Assembly: GCF_037072025.1 (NCBI RefSeq)
Contig: NZ_JAXHDD010000011.1
Coordinates: 1-64,000, forward strand
Reading direction: 5' to 3'
DNA length: 64,000 nucleotides
Source of the DNA: Pseudogracilibacillus sp037072025
GTDB taxonomy: Bacteria > Bacillota > Bacilli > Bacillales > Amphibacillaceae
Shown here: positions 52,298-61,146 of the stretch, in pieces
How positions within the stretch are numbered: position 1 is the stretch's first letter
Layout of the letters: each line of letters starts with the position of its first letter
Notes under the pieces: generated by a model
What the model saw: the letters and a program-made list of their open reading frames with translations, nothing else
What the model was told of the DNA's origin: nothing
The model's database searches: none
Position numbers and translations under genes: made by a program

Positions 52298-54682
52298 TTA
52301 AATCTTTACTTTCTTTAAACGTAAGGAGTTAGAAACAACACTAACGGAACTTAATGCCATGGCTGCACCAGCAATCCATGGTGCAAGTAACCCAATAGCT
52401 GCAATCGGGATTCCCGCTGTATTGTATCCAAAAGCCCAGAAGAGGTTTTGACGGATATTTTTAATCGTAGCATGGCTGATTTTTATTGCTTTTGGAATAA
52501 GTAATAACTCACCACCAAGAATCGTTACATCGGCAGCTTCAATTGCCACCTCCGTGCCTGTACCAATGGCAATTCCAATATCGGCGATTGCTAATGCAGG
52601 AGCATCATTTACCCCATCCCCAACCATGGCAACTTTTTTACCTAGTAATTGAATTTCTTTTATTTTATCCGCTTTTTCTTCAGGTAATACTTGGGCTATC
52701 ACTTGGTCAATGCCGACCTGTTTTGCAATTGCTTGTGCAGTTCGCTCATTATCTCCTGTTAACATGATGACTTCTAAACCTTCTTCTTTTAACTCGCTTA
52801 TTGCTTGTGGCGCTGTTTCTTTAATTGTATCTGCAACGGCAATAATTCCGCGATATTTTCCATCTATAGCAATTAACATCGCTGTTTTTCCATCAACTTC
52901 GTAATCAATCAATTCTTGTTCCGCACTACCTACATCGATTTGGTGATCTTGCATGAGTTTTCGATTTCCTACAAGAATGTGATTACTAGATATCGTAGCT
53001 TCAATACCGTGTCCAGGTATTGCCGTGAAGTCATCTACTTCGACTAAATCGATATTTTTTTCTGTTGCATGGGCAACAATGGCTTCAGCAAGTGGATGTT
53101 CAGAGCCTTTTTCTGCACTAGCTAACAATTGTAATGTTTCTTTATCACCAGTAAAGTCAGTTACTTCTGGTTTTCCTTTTGTGATGGTTCCTGTTTTATC
53201 AAGAACAATTGTCTCTAACTCATGAGTTCTTTCTAGATGCTCTCCACCTTTAAAAAGAATTCCGTTCTCTGCGGCCTTTCCTGTTCCAACCATAATTGAT
53301 GTTGGTGTTGCAAGTCCAAGCGCACACGGACATGCAATAACTAGAACTGCAATTGCTGCAACTAAGGCTGATTCAAAGTGACCGGGTTGGACAAATGTAA
53401 TCCATACGGTAAATGTCAGAATCGCAATTACCACAACAATCGGAACAAAATAGCCGGAAATAACATCAGCTAATCGCTGAATTGGTGCTTTTGATCCTTG
53501 CGCATCTTCCACTACTTTCACAATGGATGCTAGAGCAGTATCCTTCCCTACTTTTGTTGCTTCCATTTCAATCGAACCATTTTTGTTTATCGTTGATCCA
53601 ATGACAGTTGCGCCTATTTCTTTTTCGATTGGGATCGATTCTCCTGTAAGCATCGATTCATCAACAGCTGTTCGACCTTTTGATATAATACCATCCACTG
53701 GTATTTTCTCACCTGGTTTTACAACTAACCGATCACCAACAGCAACTTCCTCAACAGGGATCATAACCTCTTCACCGTCTTTTATGATGCGGGCTTCCTT
53801 TGCCTGTAAACTGAGTAATGAGGATAGTGCGTTCGTTGTCTGGCTTTTTGCCCTTGCTTCTAAATACTTACCAAATAGAATCAACGTAATTAATACTGCA
53901 CTTGTTTCAAAATATAGATGGGACTCGTATGCTGGATTCCCAATCGACTTAAATGCTTCATATAAGCTATAAAAATAAGCAGCACTTGTACCTAATGCAA
54001 CAAGCACGTCCATGTTTGCTCCGCCGTTACGAAGGTTCTTATATGCACCAACATAGAATTGCCAGCCGATAATAAATTGAACGGGTGTTGCTAATGCAAA
54101 CTGAAACCACGGATTCATAAACAAATCCGGTATCGTTATATTAAATAAATGAACCAACATGGTTACTAATAGCGGTGCAGCTAACAAGGATGAGATAATT
54201 AATTTCGTTTTCATATTTTTAATTTCTTTTTCCTTGTGAGTTTGCTTTTCTACGACCTCAGCTTTAGGTTTAGCGTCGTAACCAAGGTTTTTGATTTTGT
54301 CAATTAGTGCTTTTAAATCCAGTAATCCTGGATTGTATTCGATAGATGCCGTTTCTGTTGTTAAATTTACTGCCGCAGATTTTACTCCGTCTTGCTTATT
54401 CAATACCTTTTCGATCCGGGTTGAACAAGCGGCACAAGTCATGCCAAATACATCTAGCTCTACTTTCTCTGTTAAGACACCATAGCCGACATTTTCAATT
54501 TTCTTTGTAATCTCTTCTATGGAGGTCTTTTCAGAATCATAGTCTATGGTTGCCTTTTCCGTTGTTAAATTGACTTGTGCTTCGACCCCATCCATTTTAT
54601 TTAATACCTTTTCGACACGAGTGGAGCAAGAGGCACAGGTCATTCCTGTTATTCCAAGCGTTGCGTGATGTGTTTCGCTCAT
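52298..54682 (-). CDS. copA: Cu(I)-exporting P1B-type ATPase CopA
   Basis: 794 residues: two N-terminal HMA domains (GMTCASC and GMTCAAC), eight predicted membrane helices, TGES actuator motif, IACPCALGLATP metal site, DKTGTIT phosphorylation site and GDGVNDAPAL hinge. Exports Cu(I). It follows csoR by 13 bp, so copper derepression should control it. Confidence 0.97.
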   Translation of the reverse strand: MSETHHATLGITGMTCASCSTRVEKVLNKMDGVEAQVNLTTEKATIDYDSEKTSIEEITKKIENVGYGVLTEKVELDVFGMTCAACSTRIEKVLNKQDGVKSAAVNLTTETASIEYNPGLLDLKALIDKIKNLGYDAKPKAEVVEKQTHKEKEIKNMKTKLIISSLLAAPLLVTMLVHLFNITIPDLFMNPWFQFALATPVQFIIGWQFYVGAYKNLRNGGANMDVLVALGTSAAYFYSLYEAFKSIGNPAYESHLYFETSAVLITLILFGKYLEARAKSQTTNALSSLLSLQAKEARIIKDGEEVMIPVEEVAVGDRLVVKPGEKIPVDGIISKGRTAVDESMLTGESIPIEKEIGATVIGSTINKNGSIEMEATKVGKDTALASIVKVVEDAQGSKAPIQRLADVISGYFVPIVVVIAILTFTVWITFVQPGHFESALVAAIAVLVIACPCALGLATPTSIMVGTGKAAENGILFKGGEHLERTHELETIVLDKTGTITKGKPEVTDFTGDKETLQLLASAEKGSEHPLAEAIVAHATEKNIDLVEVDDFTAIPGHGIEATISSNHILVGNRKLMQDHQIDVGSAEQELIDYEVDGKTAMLIAIDGKYRGIIAVADTIKETAPQAISELKEEGLEVIMLTGDNERTAQAIAKQVGIDQVIAQVLPEEKADKIKEIQLLGKKVAMVGDGVNDAPALAIADIGIAIGTGTEVAIEAADVTILGGELLLIPKAIKISHATIKNIRQNLFWAFGYNTAGIPIAAIGLLAPWIAGAAMALSSVSVVSNSLRLKKVKI

Positions 54683-54695
54683 AATAACCTCCTCC

Positions 54696-54998
54696 TTATT
54701 TAGAAAACTGCTTTAATACACCCATTAATTCATCTATTGTTTCTTTTCCTTCCCCTTGCTTAATCGCATCACTGACACAATGATTGATATGCCGCTCCGT
54801 GACGGCAAAACCAACATTTTTTAATGCGGATTGAATTGCACTAATTTGTACTAAAATGTCTACACAATAACGATCTTCTTCTACCATTTTCTGTATTCCA
54901 CGAACTTGTCCTTCTATACGCTTTAAACGATTAATGACTTTTTGCTTTTCATCTTGTGTTCTTGGTTTACTTGGGTGATCATTTAAGAATTTTTCCAA
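54696..54998 (-). CDS. csoR: Copper-sensing repressor CsoR
   Basis: 100 residues, all-helical DUF156 repressor. Cu(I) ligands C45, H70 and C74 are present (RYCVDI; ERHINHC). The frame is open to 55202, but the promoter -10 at 55029-55034 would put transcription start near 55022, so the TTG at 54998 with GGAAGTGATTTA before it is the start. Represses its own operon. Confidence 0.92.
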   Translation of the reverse strand: MEKFLNDHPSKPRTQDEKQKVINRLKRIEGQVRGIQKMVEEDRYCVDILVQISAIQSALKNVGFAVTERHINHCVSDAIKQGEGKETIDELMGVLKQFSK

Positions 54999-55017
54999 AT
55001 AAATCACTTCCTTTCCC

Positions 55018-55060
55018 TTCATATTTATACCATACCCCCATATAGTATATTTGTCAAGAA
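55018..55060 (-). promoter_or_regulatory. csoR promoter and candidate CsoR operator
   Basis: On the minus strand TTGACA and TATGGT are 17 bp apart. The spacer and -10 region contain TACTATATGGGGGTATGGTA, GC-centred and partly dyadic like known CsoR sites, so bound CsoR would cover the promoter. Confidence 0.7.
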
Positions 55061-55189
55061 ATAACTTCATGTTTTGTAAAATATCTTGGCAGATAGGAAA
55101 GTAAAAATCTTTCCCGCCTGCATTAAGAAAAACTAAGAGCAAACCTCGACAATAAAATGAGGTTTCCTCTATTCTTTCGTTCACGTTCT

Positions 55190-55459
55190 TATCCTTTCGC
55201 ACATGCGGTACAGGTCATCCCAGATATATCAAATGTTTGTTTATCATGCCACGTGATAACTTAATTTCTCAATTTTGTCTTCAAAATCCTGAACATTTAT
55301 TTTTTCAGGGTCGTAAACAACCTTTGTTTTTTCTATCGCAACATTGACATTGGCATCTACCACAATGTCTATCTTGTTTAGACTTAATCAATTTTATTGG
55401 CACATACCCGAACAAGTCATGCCTTGAATTTGTAAATTTACTTCTTTTTGTGCTCCCAT
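55190..55459 (-). pseudogene. N-terminal remnant of a second CopA
   Basis: Begins MGAQKEVNLQIQGMTC, breaks, then continues ANVNVAIEKTKVVYDPEKIN and a second metal-site segment DISGMTCTACAKG, where it is cut off. The resemblance to the first HMA domain of B. subtilis CopA is strong. Frameshifts within the first HMA domain make it dead. Confidence 0.85.
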
Positions 55460-55531
55460 CGTTATTTCCCCACACCATATAAGGGTATATTTTTTAATAA
55501 AAATCGTGTTTCAGAAGCACGAACATCCCTC

Positions 55532-55718
55532 TTATCCTTGTTCTTCAATCACTTCTATAATATCTTTCAAGTTGACTTTTTGGAGGTCACATCGTCTGTT
55601 CCATCTTGTAAATGAACTTTTACAGTTTCCACACCGATCCGTTCCCCAACACTTCCCTCAATAGAATTCACACAATGTCCACAAGACATACCTTATACGT
55701 TCAGTGTTTCAATAGTCA
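55532..55718 (-). pseudogene. Decayed copZ-like gene
   Basis: GAGGTAATGAAA then ATG reads MTIETLNV, a stop codon, GMSCGHCVNSIEGSVGERIG, and after a shift KKVNLKDIIEVIEEQG. The stop in the first strand and the shift make it non-functional. Confidence 0.85.
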
Positions 55719-55758
55719 TTTTCATTACCTCTAATTTTTAATTCTTTTCCATATTACT

Positions 55759-55781
55759 ATACCGTAGTTAGGTATTGTCAA
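55759..55781 (-). promoter_or_regulatory. Relic promoter/operator of the second copper operon
   Basis: ATACCGTAGTTAGGTAT (dyad ATACC/GGTAT) lies next to TTGACA on the minus strand, like a CsoR-controlled promoter. It precedes the dead copZ-copA pair. Confidence 0.5.
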
Positions 55782-55799
55782 GTGAAAAATTTATCAATT

Positions 55800-55850
55800 A
55801 CCCGAGAATACCCGTGATTTCAATCGTGGGATGAATCTCCTACCACCATA
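55800..55850. mobile_element. IS200/IS605-type end remnant
   Basis: CCCGTGATTTCAATCGTGGG with ATGAATCTCC matches the subterminal hairpin common at the right end of IS605-family elements that carry tnpB. No coding part remains. Confidence 0.5.
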
Positions 55851-55855
55851 CTAGA

Positions 55856-55887
55856 AGCCCTTTCCTACATCATAATAAGAAAGGGCA
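55856..55887 (-). terminator. Terminator of the sulfonate transporter operon
   Basis: GCCCTTTC and GAAAGGGC form an 8-bp stem 20 bp past the stop of the binding-protein gene. Confidence 0.7.
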
Positions 55888-55907
55888 CAACCAACTTAAT
55901 ATACTAT

Positions 55908-56888
55908 TTACTCAATTTCCTCCAAAATAGATAAATCAATTAATCCAGTTATATCGCTTGAGTCAACATAGCCTGCTTCTTTACTAATATCCGCCATTTC
56001 TTGAATTACTTGTTCATTTACATTTGTCGTCACTTCCAAACGACTAAATGCGACCTCCGTTTCTTCTTTATCAATTTCTTTTCCCGTTAATTCTTGAATA
56101 TGCTTGATCACTATATCTTGTGCTTCTTCTGGATTTTCTTTTATGAACTCGACTGCTTTCTTATGCGCTGTTAAATATGCTGTTGTTAGTTCCTTATTTT
56201 CGGTGAAATCACTTGTAGCTGCAACGACCGTATTTGTTGACTCTTTTCCCCAAGCAAATTCATCCCAGCCTAAGAGCAATTTTCCGTCTGCTTGAGTTTC
56301 TAATGTATATCCCCACGGCTCTTGTGTTGCCGCAGCCTCAACGGATCCTTGTGTAAATAATGTTGCTGTCTCTGCTGGTGCCGCTGCGAATAATTCAACC
56401 GTACCACCACTAGATGTAGCATCTAAATCCACTTCTTGTAAAGCTTTTCTAAGCATCACATCTTGTGTACTTCCAATGACTGGAATAGCTACTCTTGTTC
56501 CGTCTAAATCTTCTAAATCATCTATCCCACTATCTTTAGTCACCGCAAGTACTGCTCCACCATTTACTGCTCCAGAAATGATATGGAATTCTGGATTTTT
56601 TACATAAATATTTAATAACGGACCAGGTCCGACTGTTCCCACATCAATTTCCTTTGTTTGCATCGCTTCCATGAATAACCCACCATTATTAAATTGCAAT
56701 GTATCGATTGTTACTCCATGACCAAACTCTTCTTCAAAATAATTATTTTCTAGTGCTACAATCGTTGCGACATGTGTCAAGTTTGGAAAATAACCAATTT
56801 TAACAGTATTATCACCGTCGTTTGAGCATCCTGCCAAAATTCCTACTAATAATATAATTGAAACAGATAACTGTAAAATTTTCCTCAT
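55908..56888 (-). CDS. Sulfonate/nitrate/taurine-type ABC substrate-binding lipoprotein
   Basis: 326 residues with lipobox ILAGC. SsuA/TauA-like sequence (VKIGYFPNLTHVATIVALENNYFEEEFG) with the NMT1-type fold. It collects an aliphatic sulfonate or related anion for the permease and ATPase encoded upstream. A cysteine synthase gene nearby supports sulfur scavenging. GGGAGGAATTTGG precedes the ATG. Confidence 0.85.
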   Translation of the reverse strand: MRKILQLSVSIILLVGILAGCSNDGDNTVKIGYFPNLTHVATIVALENNYFEEEFGHGVTIDTLQFNNGGLFMEAMQTKEIDVGTVGPGPLLNIYVKNPEFHIISGAVNGGAVLAVTKDSGIDDLEDLDGTRVAIPVIGSTQDVMLRKALQEVDLDATSSGGTVELFAAAPAETATLFTQGSVEAAATQEPWGYTLETQADGKLLLGWDEFAWGKESTNTVVAATSDFTENKELTTAYLTAHKKAVEFIKENPEEAQDIVIKHIQELTGKEIDKEETEVAFSRLEVTTNVNEQVIQEMADISKEAGYVDSSDITGLIDLSILEEIE

Positions 56889-56911
56889 CCAAATTCCTCC
56901 CTTTTTTATTT

Positions 56912-57670
56912 TTAAGCTTTATTCATTCCCCATTTAGTTTGAACCGATCGTTCTAAACGCACAAAGACAACATGATCCATAATCGTTCCAATGACAGCAA
57001 TGATAATCATCACTGAAATAACTAAATCCATCTGCCCGAGTGAACGACCGTTTTCAAGTAATTGCCCTAATCCACCGCCAGCACCTAATAATTCTCCAGC
57101 CATCAATGCCCGCCAGGAAAAAGCCCAAGCAATACGTAATCCGGAGAGCAGTTGTGGGATAGAAGCTGGTACGATTACTGTTCTAATAAAGTGAAATCCG
57201 CTAGATCCTAACGTTTTTGCCACTCTTTGATATAATGTTGGTACGTTTTTAAATCCACTCGTTGCACTAATTGTCATTGTCCAAGTAGCCCCAATGGTTA
57301 CGATAAATAAAATCGCAAAATCGTTTAATCCAAACCAAATGATTGCAAGTGGAAACCAAACGATACTTGGAATCGATTGAAGTGCTGTTACAACGAAACC
57401 GAGCGTATCTTCCACGAGCTTATAACGCCAAATCAAATATCCTAAAATTACACCAAGAGTGATTGCAATGGAAAAACCGATGAATATCCGACTGAGACTT
57501 TTTATAATTGCAGAAGTTATTTGTCCATTTAATAATCCGCTAAATAATGTAGTGAAAACTTCGGTTAAACTCGGGAACATAAAACTTGGTAAACCGGACA
57601 GTCTAGATGTAACTTCCCAAATCACCGCTATCATTACGATGAAGGTGATTCGTCTTAAAGTCGTAGTCAT
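56912..57670 (-). CDS. ABC transporter permease, SsuC/TauC type
   Basis: 252 residues, six helices, with the conserved LGSSGFHFIRTVIVPASIPQ loop. GGGAGG lies 9 nt before ATG 57670. The start lies 68 bp inside the ATPase gene, an unusually long but same-strand overlap. Confidence 0.88.
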   Translation of the reverse strand: MTTTLRRITFIVMIAVIWEVTSRLSGLPSFMFPSLTEVFTTLFSGLLNGQITSAIIKSLSRIFIGFSIAITLGVILGYLIWRYKLVEDTLGFVVTALQSIPSIVWFPLAIIWFGLNDFAILFIVTIGATWTMTISATSGFKNVPTLYQRVAKTLGSSGFHFIRTVIVPASIPQLLSGLRIAWAFSWRALMAGELLGAGGGLGQLLENGRSLGQMDLVISVMIIIAVIGTIMDHVVFVRLERSVQTKWGMNKA

Positions 57671-58445
57671 CCCCCATTTCCTCCCTTAACACCTTTTCGA
57701 TTTCATTTTCTAGTATTTTCAATATTCTTTGCTCTGTGTGTAATGTTACCGAATCCGGCATAATTCCGTCTTTTGTCGATGGAACAGAAATAACCTCTTT
57801 AATTTTCCCAGGTCTTGTTGCAAGCACAATAACTCTCTCCGATAAAAGCACGGCTTCACGAATATTGTGCGTGATAAAAAATATCGTTACTTTCGTTTTT
57901 CTCCATATATCTAATAATTCTTTATGAAGTACCATTCTTGTTTGTTCATCTAAAGCTGAAAATGGTTCATCCATTAGTAAAATATCTGGTTCCATCACGA
58001 GCGCTCTTGCGATGGCGACACGCTGTTTCATGCCGCCAGATAATTGGTGAGGATATGCATGAACATACTTACTTAAATGCACCATTTTTAATACGTCAAG
58101 CGCTTTTTCTTCCACTTCTTTTTTAGTCATATTTTTCAATTTTAGTCCGTACGTAACATTGTCTAACACGGTCAACCACGGAAATAAGCCATCTTCCTGG
58201 AATACAATGACACGGTCAGGTCCTGGATTACTTACCTTTCTACCTAAAATTTGAATCGACCCTTCATCCGCTTTTTCTAGTCCTGCAATCACATATAATA
58301 ATGTTGATTTCCCACATCCTGAGGGACCTACAATCGATACAAAGTTTCCCTTTTCAACGTCGATATTGATATTTTCAAGAACTTTTACATCCTCATTTTT
58401 TTCATTTTTAAAACTTTTATTAATATCTTTTATCGTCAAATACAT
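57603..58445 (-). CDS. ABC transporter ATP-binding protein, SsuB/TauB type
   Basis: 280 residues. Walker A GPSGCGKST, signature LSGGMKQRVAIARA, Walker B ILLMDEPFSALDEQT. First gene of the ATPase-permease-binding protein operon. GAGGTGAAAAT precedes the ATG. The last ~25 residues overlap the permease start and may be an extension produced by a lost earlier stop. Confidence 0.88.
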   Translation of the reverse strand: MYLTIKDINKSFKNEKNEDVKVLENINIDVEKGNFVSIVGPSGCGKSTLLYVIAGLEKADEGSIQILGRKVSNPGPDRVIVFQEDGLFPWLTVLDNVTYGLKLKNMTKKEVEEKALDVLKMVHLSKYVHAYPHQLSGGMKQRVAIARALVMEPDILLMDEPFSALDEQTRMVLHKELLDIWRKTKVTIFFITHNIREAVLLSERVIVLATRPGKIKEVISVPSTKDGIMPDSVTLHTEQRILKILENEIEKVLREEMGDDYDFKTNHLHRNDSGDLGSYI

Positions 58446-58542
58446 ATTTTCACCTCAAATCGATATCCTTTCTCATTAAAACAAATCTGTTTACTTAGCA
58501 TTATAGTTAGTAAAAAAGCGGAGACTATGAATCTCACACTTT

Positions 58543-59469
58543 TCAACTAAAAAGATCACTAGACAAATAACGTTCTCCAGTATCAGGCGCAATACATACG
58601 ACTGTTTGACTCGGATGTAATCGACGTGCAACAAGTAGAGCTGCATATACAGACGCACCACCTGAGGGACCTAATAATATTCCTTCTTGAGACGCTAATT
58701 TATGCACTGTTTGATAGGCATCATCATCCTCTATTCGAATAATTTCATCATAAACATCTGTATTTAATATTTTTGGAATAAATCCTGGACTAGTTCCGAC
58801 CAGTTTATGTTTACCTGGCTTTCCACCTGAAAGAACCGGAGATCCTGCTGGCTCAACAACATGAGTTGAGATAGATGGATCATATTCTTTCAACGTTTCA
58901 CCAGTTCCTGTAATCGTTCCTCCAGTACCTGCCGTGCAAACGAATGCAGCAAGTTTTTTCTTTCCGGCTTTCATTGCTTCGATAATTTCATGCGCAGTTG
59001 AAATTCGATGTATATCTGGGTTTGCTTCATTTTCAAATTGCATTGGAATAAAACTATTTGGAATCTCAGAAGCTATTTCTTCCGCCCTTTTGATTGCTGC
59101 TGGCATCTTTCCTGCACTAGGTGTCAAAACTACTTTAGCACCAAATGCTTTTAAGATGTTCACTCTTTCCTCTGTAGAAGAGTCAGGCATGACGATAATG
59201 GCTTTATATCCCTTTGCAGCAGCATTCATAGCAAGACCAATCCCGGTATTTCCGGAGGTTGGTTCAATAATCGTTGCACCTGGCTTTAATAGCCTAGCCT
59301 TTTCTGCTTGCTCAAGCATGTAAAACGCAGCACGATCCTTCACACTTCTGCTCGGGTTAAAATATTCAAGCTTCACATAAATTTCCGCACCATTTGGATC
59401 TGCAATTCTGTTTAATTTGACTAATGGAGTATCCCCAATTAATTCTGCAATATTGTTGACGACTTTCAA
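58543..59469 (-). CDS. cysK: Cysteine synthase (O-acetylserine sulfhydrylase)
   Basis: 308 residues, fold type II PLP enzyme. PLP Lys44 in SRSVKDRAA, the PTSGNTGIGLAM loop and C-terminal IAPDTGERYLSSDLF match the family. It makes Cys from O-acetylserine and sulfide. Divergent in some active-site-near residues from B. subtilis CysK, so it could be a paralogue tied to sulfonate use. Confidence 0.85.
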   Translation of the reverse strand: MKVVNNIAELIGDTPLVKLNRIADPNGAEIYVKLEYFNPSRSVKDRAAFYMLEQAEKARLLKPGATIIEPTSGNTGIGLAMNAAAKGYKAIIVMPDSSTEERVNILKAFGAKVVLTPSAGKMPAAIKRAEEIASEIPNSFIPMQFENEANPDIHRISTAHEIIEAMKAGKKKLAAFVCTAGTGGTITGTGETLKEYDPSISTHVVEPAGSPVLSGGKPGKHKLVGTSPGFIPKILNTDVYDEIIRIEDDDAYQTVHKLASQEGILLGPSGGASVYAALLVARRLHPSQTVVCIAPDTGERYLSSDLFS

Positions 59470-59885
59470 ATTGTTTCTTCCTCTCGTTAAAGGTTATTTT
59501 TTATTATAGCAGATAATCCTCATAATTCCTACCTTTTTAGAGTGATTTAATGTGCAATAAAGGAAGTTATCACCAATTTAATTGTAAATGTTGTTTCTAA
59601 AAATATGTTATAAACAGTTGAAGAAGAAGTATTGCTATTTTAGCAGACTCCTTCTTTTCTATTTTGAACTTTTAACCAAGTTTATCATGCTCCTGTATTG
59701 GACAAATCGAAAATAGTAAATAAAAAGGACGGTATAGCATTTACTAATTTTTAAATTTTGATGCTCAGCGGGGGCGATCCAAGTACACGACATTTTTCAG
59801 ATACCAACATATTTGACCTAATAATAAATGTACCTTCTCTTCATTCGATTCATATGTTAAAGCAAAGAGAAAGGAGAGAAGTCTT
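59470..59885. other. Divergent intergenic region
   Basis: About 415 bp. The cysK promoter is probably near TATAAT-like sequence at 59500. A weak hairpin GAAGAAGTATTGCT / AGCAGACTCCTTCTT lies at 59620-59660. Nothing else recognised. Confidence 0.4.
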
Positions 59886-60821
59886 GTGCTTTCCACTAGT
59901 GCATTTTTGCAAGCGATGATCCCCCTTTATATTATGGCTTTGATTGGCTTTTTGAGTAGTAGAATGAAAATACTTCCGCCTCATGCTAAACAGATCATTA
60001 CTCAATTGATGCTATACATCACTCTACCTGCATTGATTTTATTTTCTTTGGATGGCACTTTATCCTTAGATCTTTTAAAAGATCTTTATTGGCTCGTGGC
60101 GATGTCTATTTTCATAATGAGCATATCTCTTCTTGTCGGTGCATGGCTTAGGAAAAAAGCAATCTTGCCTACGGGACAAAAAAGTGTATATGAAAGTTTG
60201 ATTATTTTTGGCAATCAAGGTTTTATCGGATTTGCTATTGCTTATATACTAATGGCGGAACAAGGAATTATTTATTTAACACTATTTAATATTTATTACC
60301 TTATATTAATTTGGACATATGGAATTTATATTTTTACAAAGAGTGAACCACGTATTAACTGGAAGGGGTTGTTTTTAAACCCTGGTATTCTTTCAACTTT
60401 GCTTGGATTAGGTATGTTATTTCTTCCATATAAGTGGCCTAATCCGATTTTGGATACATTTGAGAGTATTGGAAAAATGACCATACCATTATCAATGATA
60501 TTAATAGGTAGTTTGTTATCAGATATAAAATGGTATGATTTCAAAACATATTGTAAAAACATCTATCTTTGGATTGCCGCTTGCTGCAAACTACTTATCC
60601 TTCCATCGTTTTTGTTAATCTTTATTTTCTTTAATGTTCCTTATCCATTAATTATTATTGCGGTGTTAACTTCTGCCATGCCAAGCGCCTCTACTACCTC
60701 TGTTTATGCACAAAAATTTAGTGCAGATGCGTCTTTTGCATCATTTGGGGTTCTGCTTACAACGATACTTTGTATTTTTACCATTCCATTACTTTATAGC
60801 CTACTACGATGGTTGCACTAA
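59886..60821 (+). CDS. AEC family transporter
   Basis: 311 residues, ten predicted helices in two halves, with N-terminal FLQAMIPLYIMALIGFLSSR and LTSAMPSASTTSVYAQKF in the C-terminal half. Auxin efflux carrier-type permease, probably exporting a small organic acid or malate-like compound. GTG start with AAAGGAGAGAAG upstream. Confidence 0.85.
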   Translation: MLSTSAFLQAMIPLYIMALIGFLSSRMKILPPHAKQIITQLMLYITLPALILFSLDGTLSLDLLKDLYWLVAMSIFIMSISLLVGAWLRKKAILPTGQKSVYESLIIFGNQGFIGFAIAYILMAEQGIIYLTLFNIYYLILIWTYGIYIFTKSEPRINWKGLFLNPGILSTLLGLGMLFLPYKWPNPILDTFESIGKMTIPLSMILIGSLLSDIKWYDFKTYCKNIYLWIAACCKLLILPSFLLIFIFFNVPYPLIIIAVLTSAMPSASTTSVYAQKFSADASFASFGVLLTTILCIFTIPLLYSLLRWLH

Positions 60822-61146
60822 AATTCAACATGCACCTTCCAATACTGTTAATGCTACTTAAAATGATGAAAATTATTTAACCTTTAGTTCTATTTCAAGT
60901 ATTTAAAGGTGAACTGGAAACAAAAAAATGAAGTGATTAAATTCAGTAATCCTTCTCTTTTACTAAATTTATTTCATCAGGCTTCAATTGCTAAAAAATG
61001 GATTAATGAAATAACACTGATTATACGTTAATTAAAAATATGACACCTGTCATATACAATCACTGACAGGTGTGAATTCTCACTCACAATTTTCCCAGAT
61101 ACAATAGGGTTAACGAAATTTTTTCTTCAGAGTGAGGAGACAGATC
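60822..61146. other. Intergenic region with strong dyad
   Basis: ACACCTGTCA (61043-61052) and TGACAGGTGT (61064-61073) form a perfect 10-bp inverted repeat. No T-run follows, so an operator for the downstream operon is as likely as a terminator. Rest of the region is AT-rich with no gene. Confidence 0.55.

Noticed and set aside
53523..53972. 149-codon plus-strand frame inside copA
   Set aside because: Antisense shadow of a strongly conserved gene.
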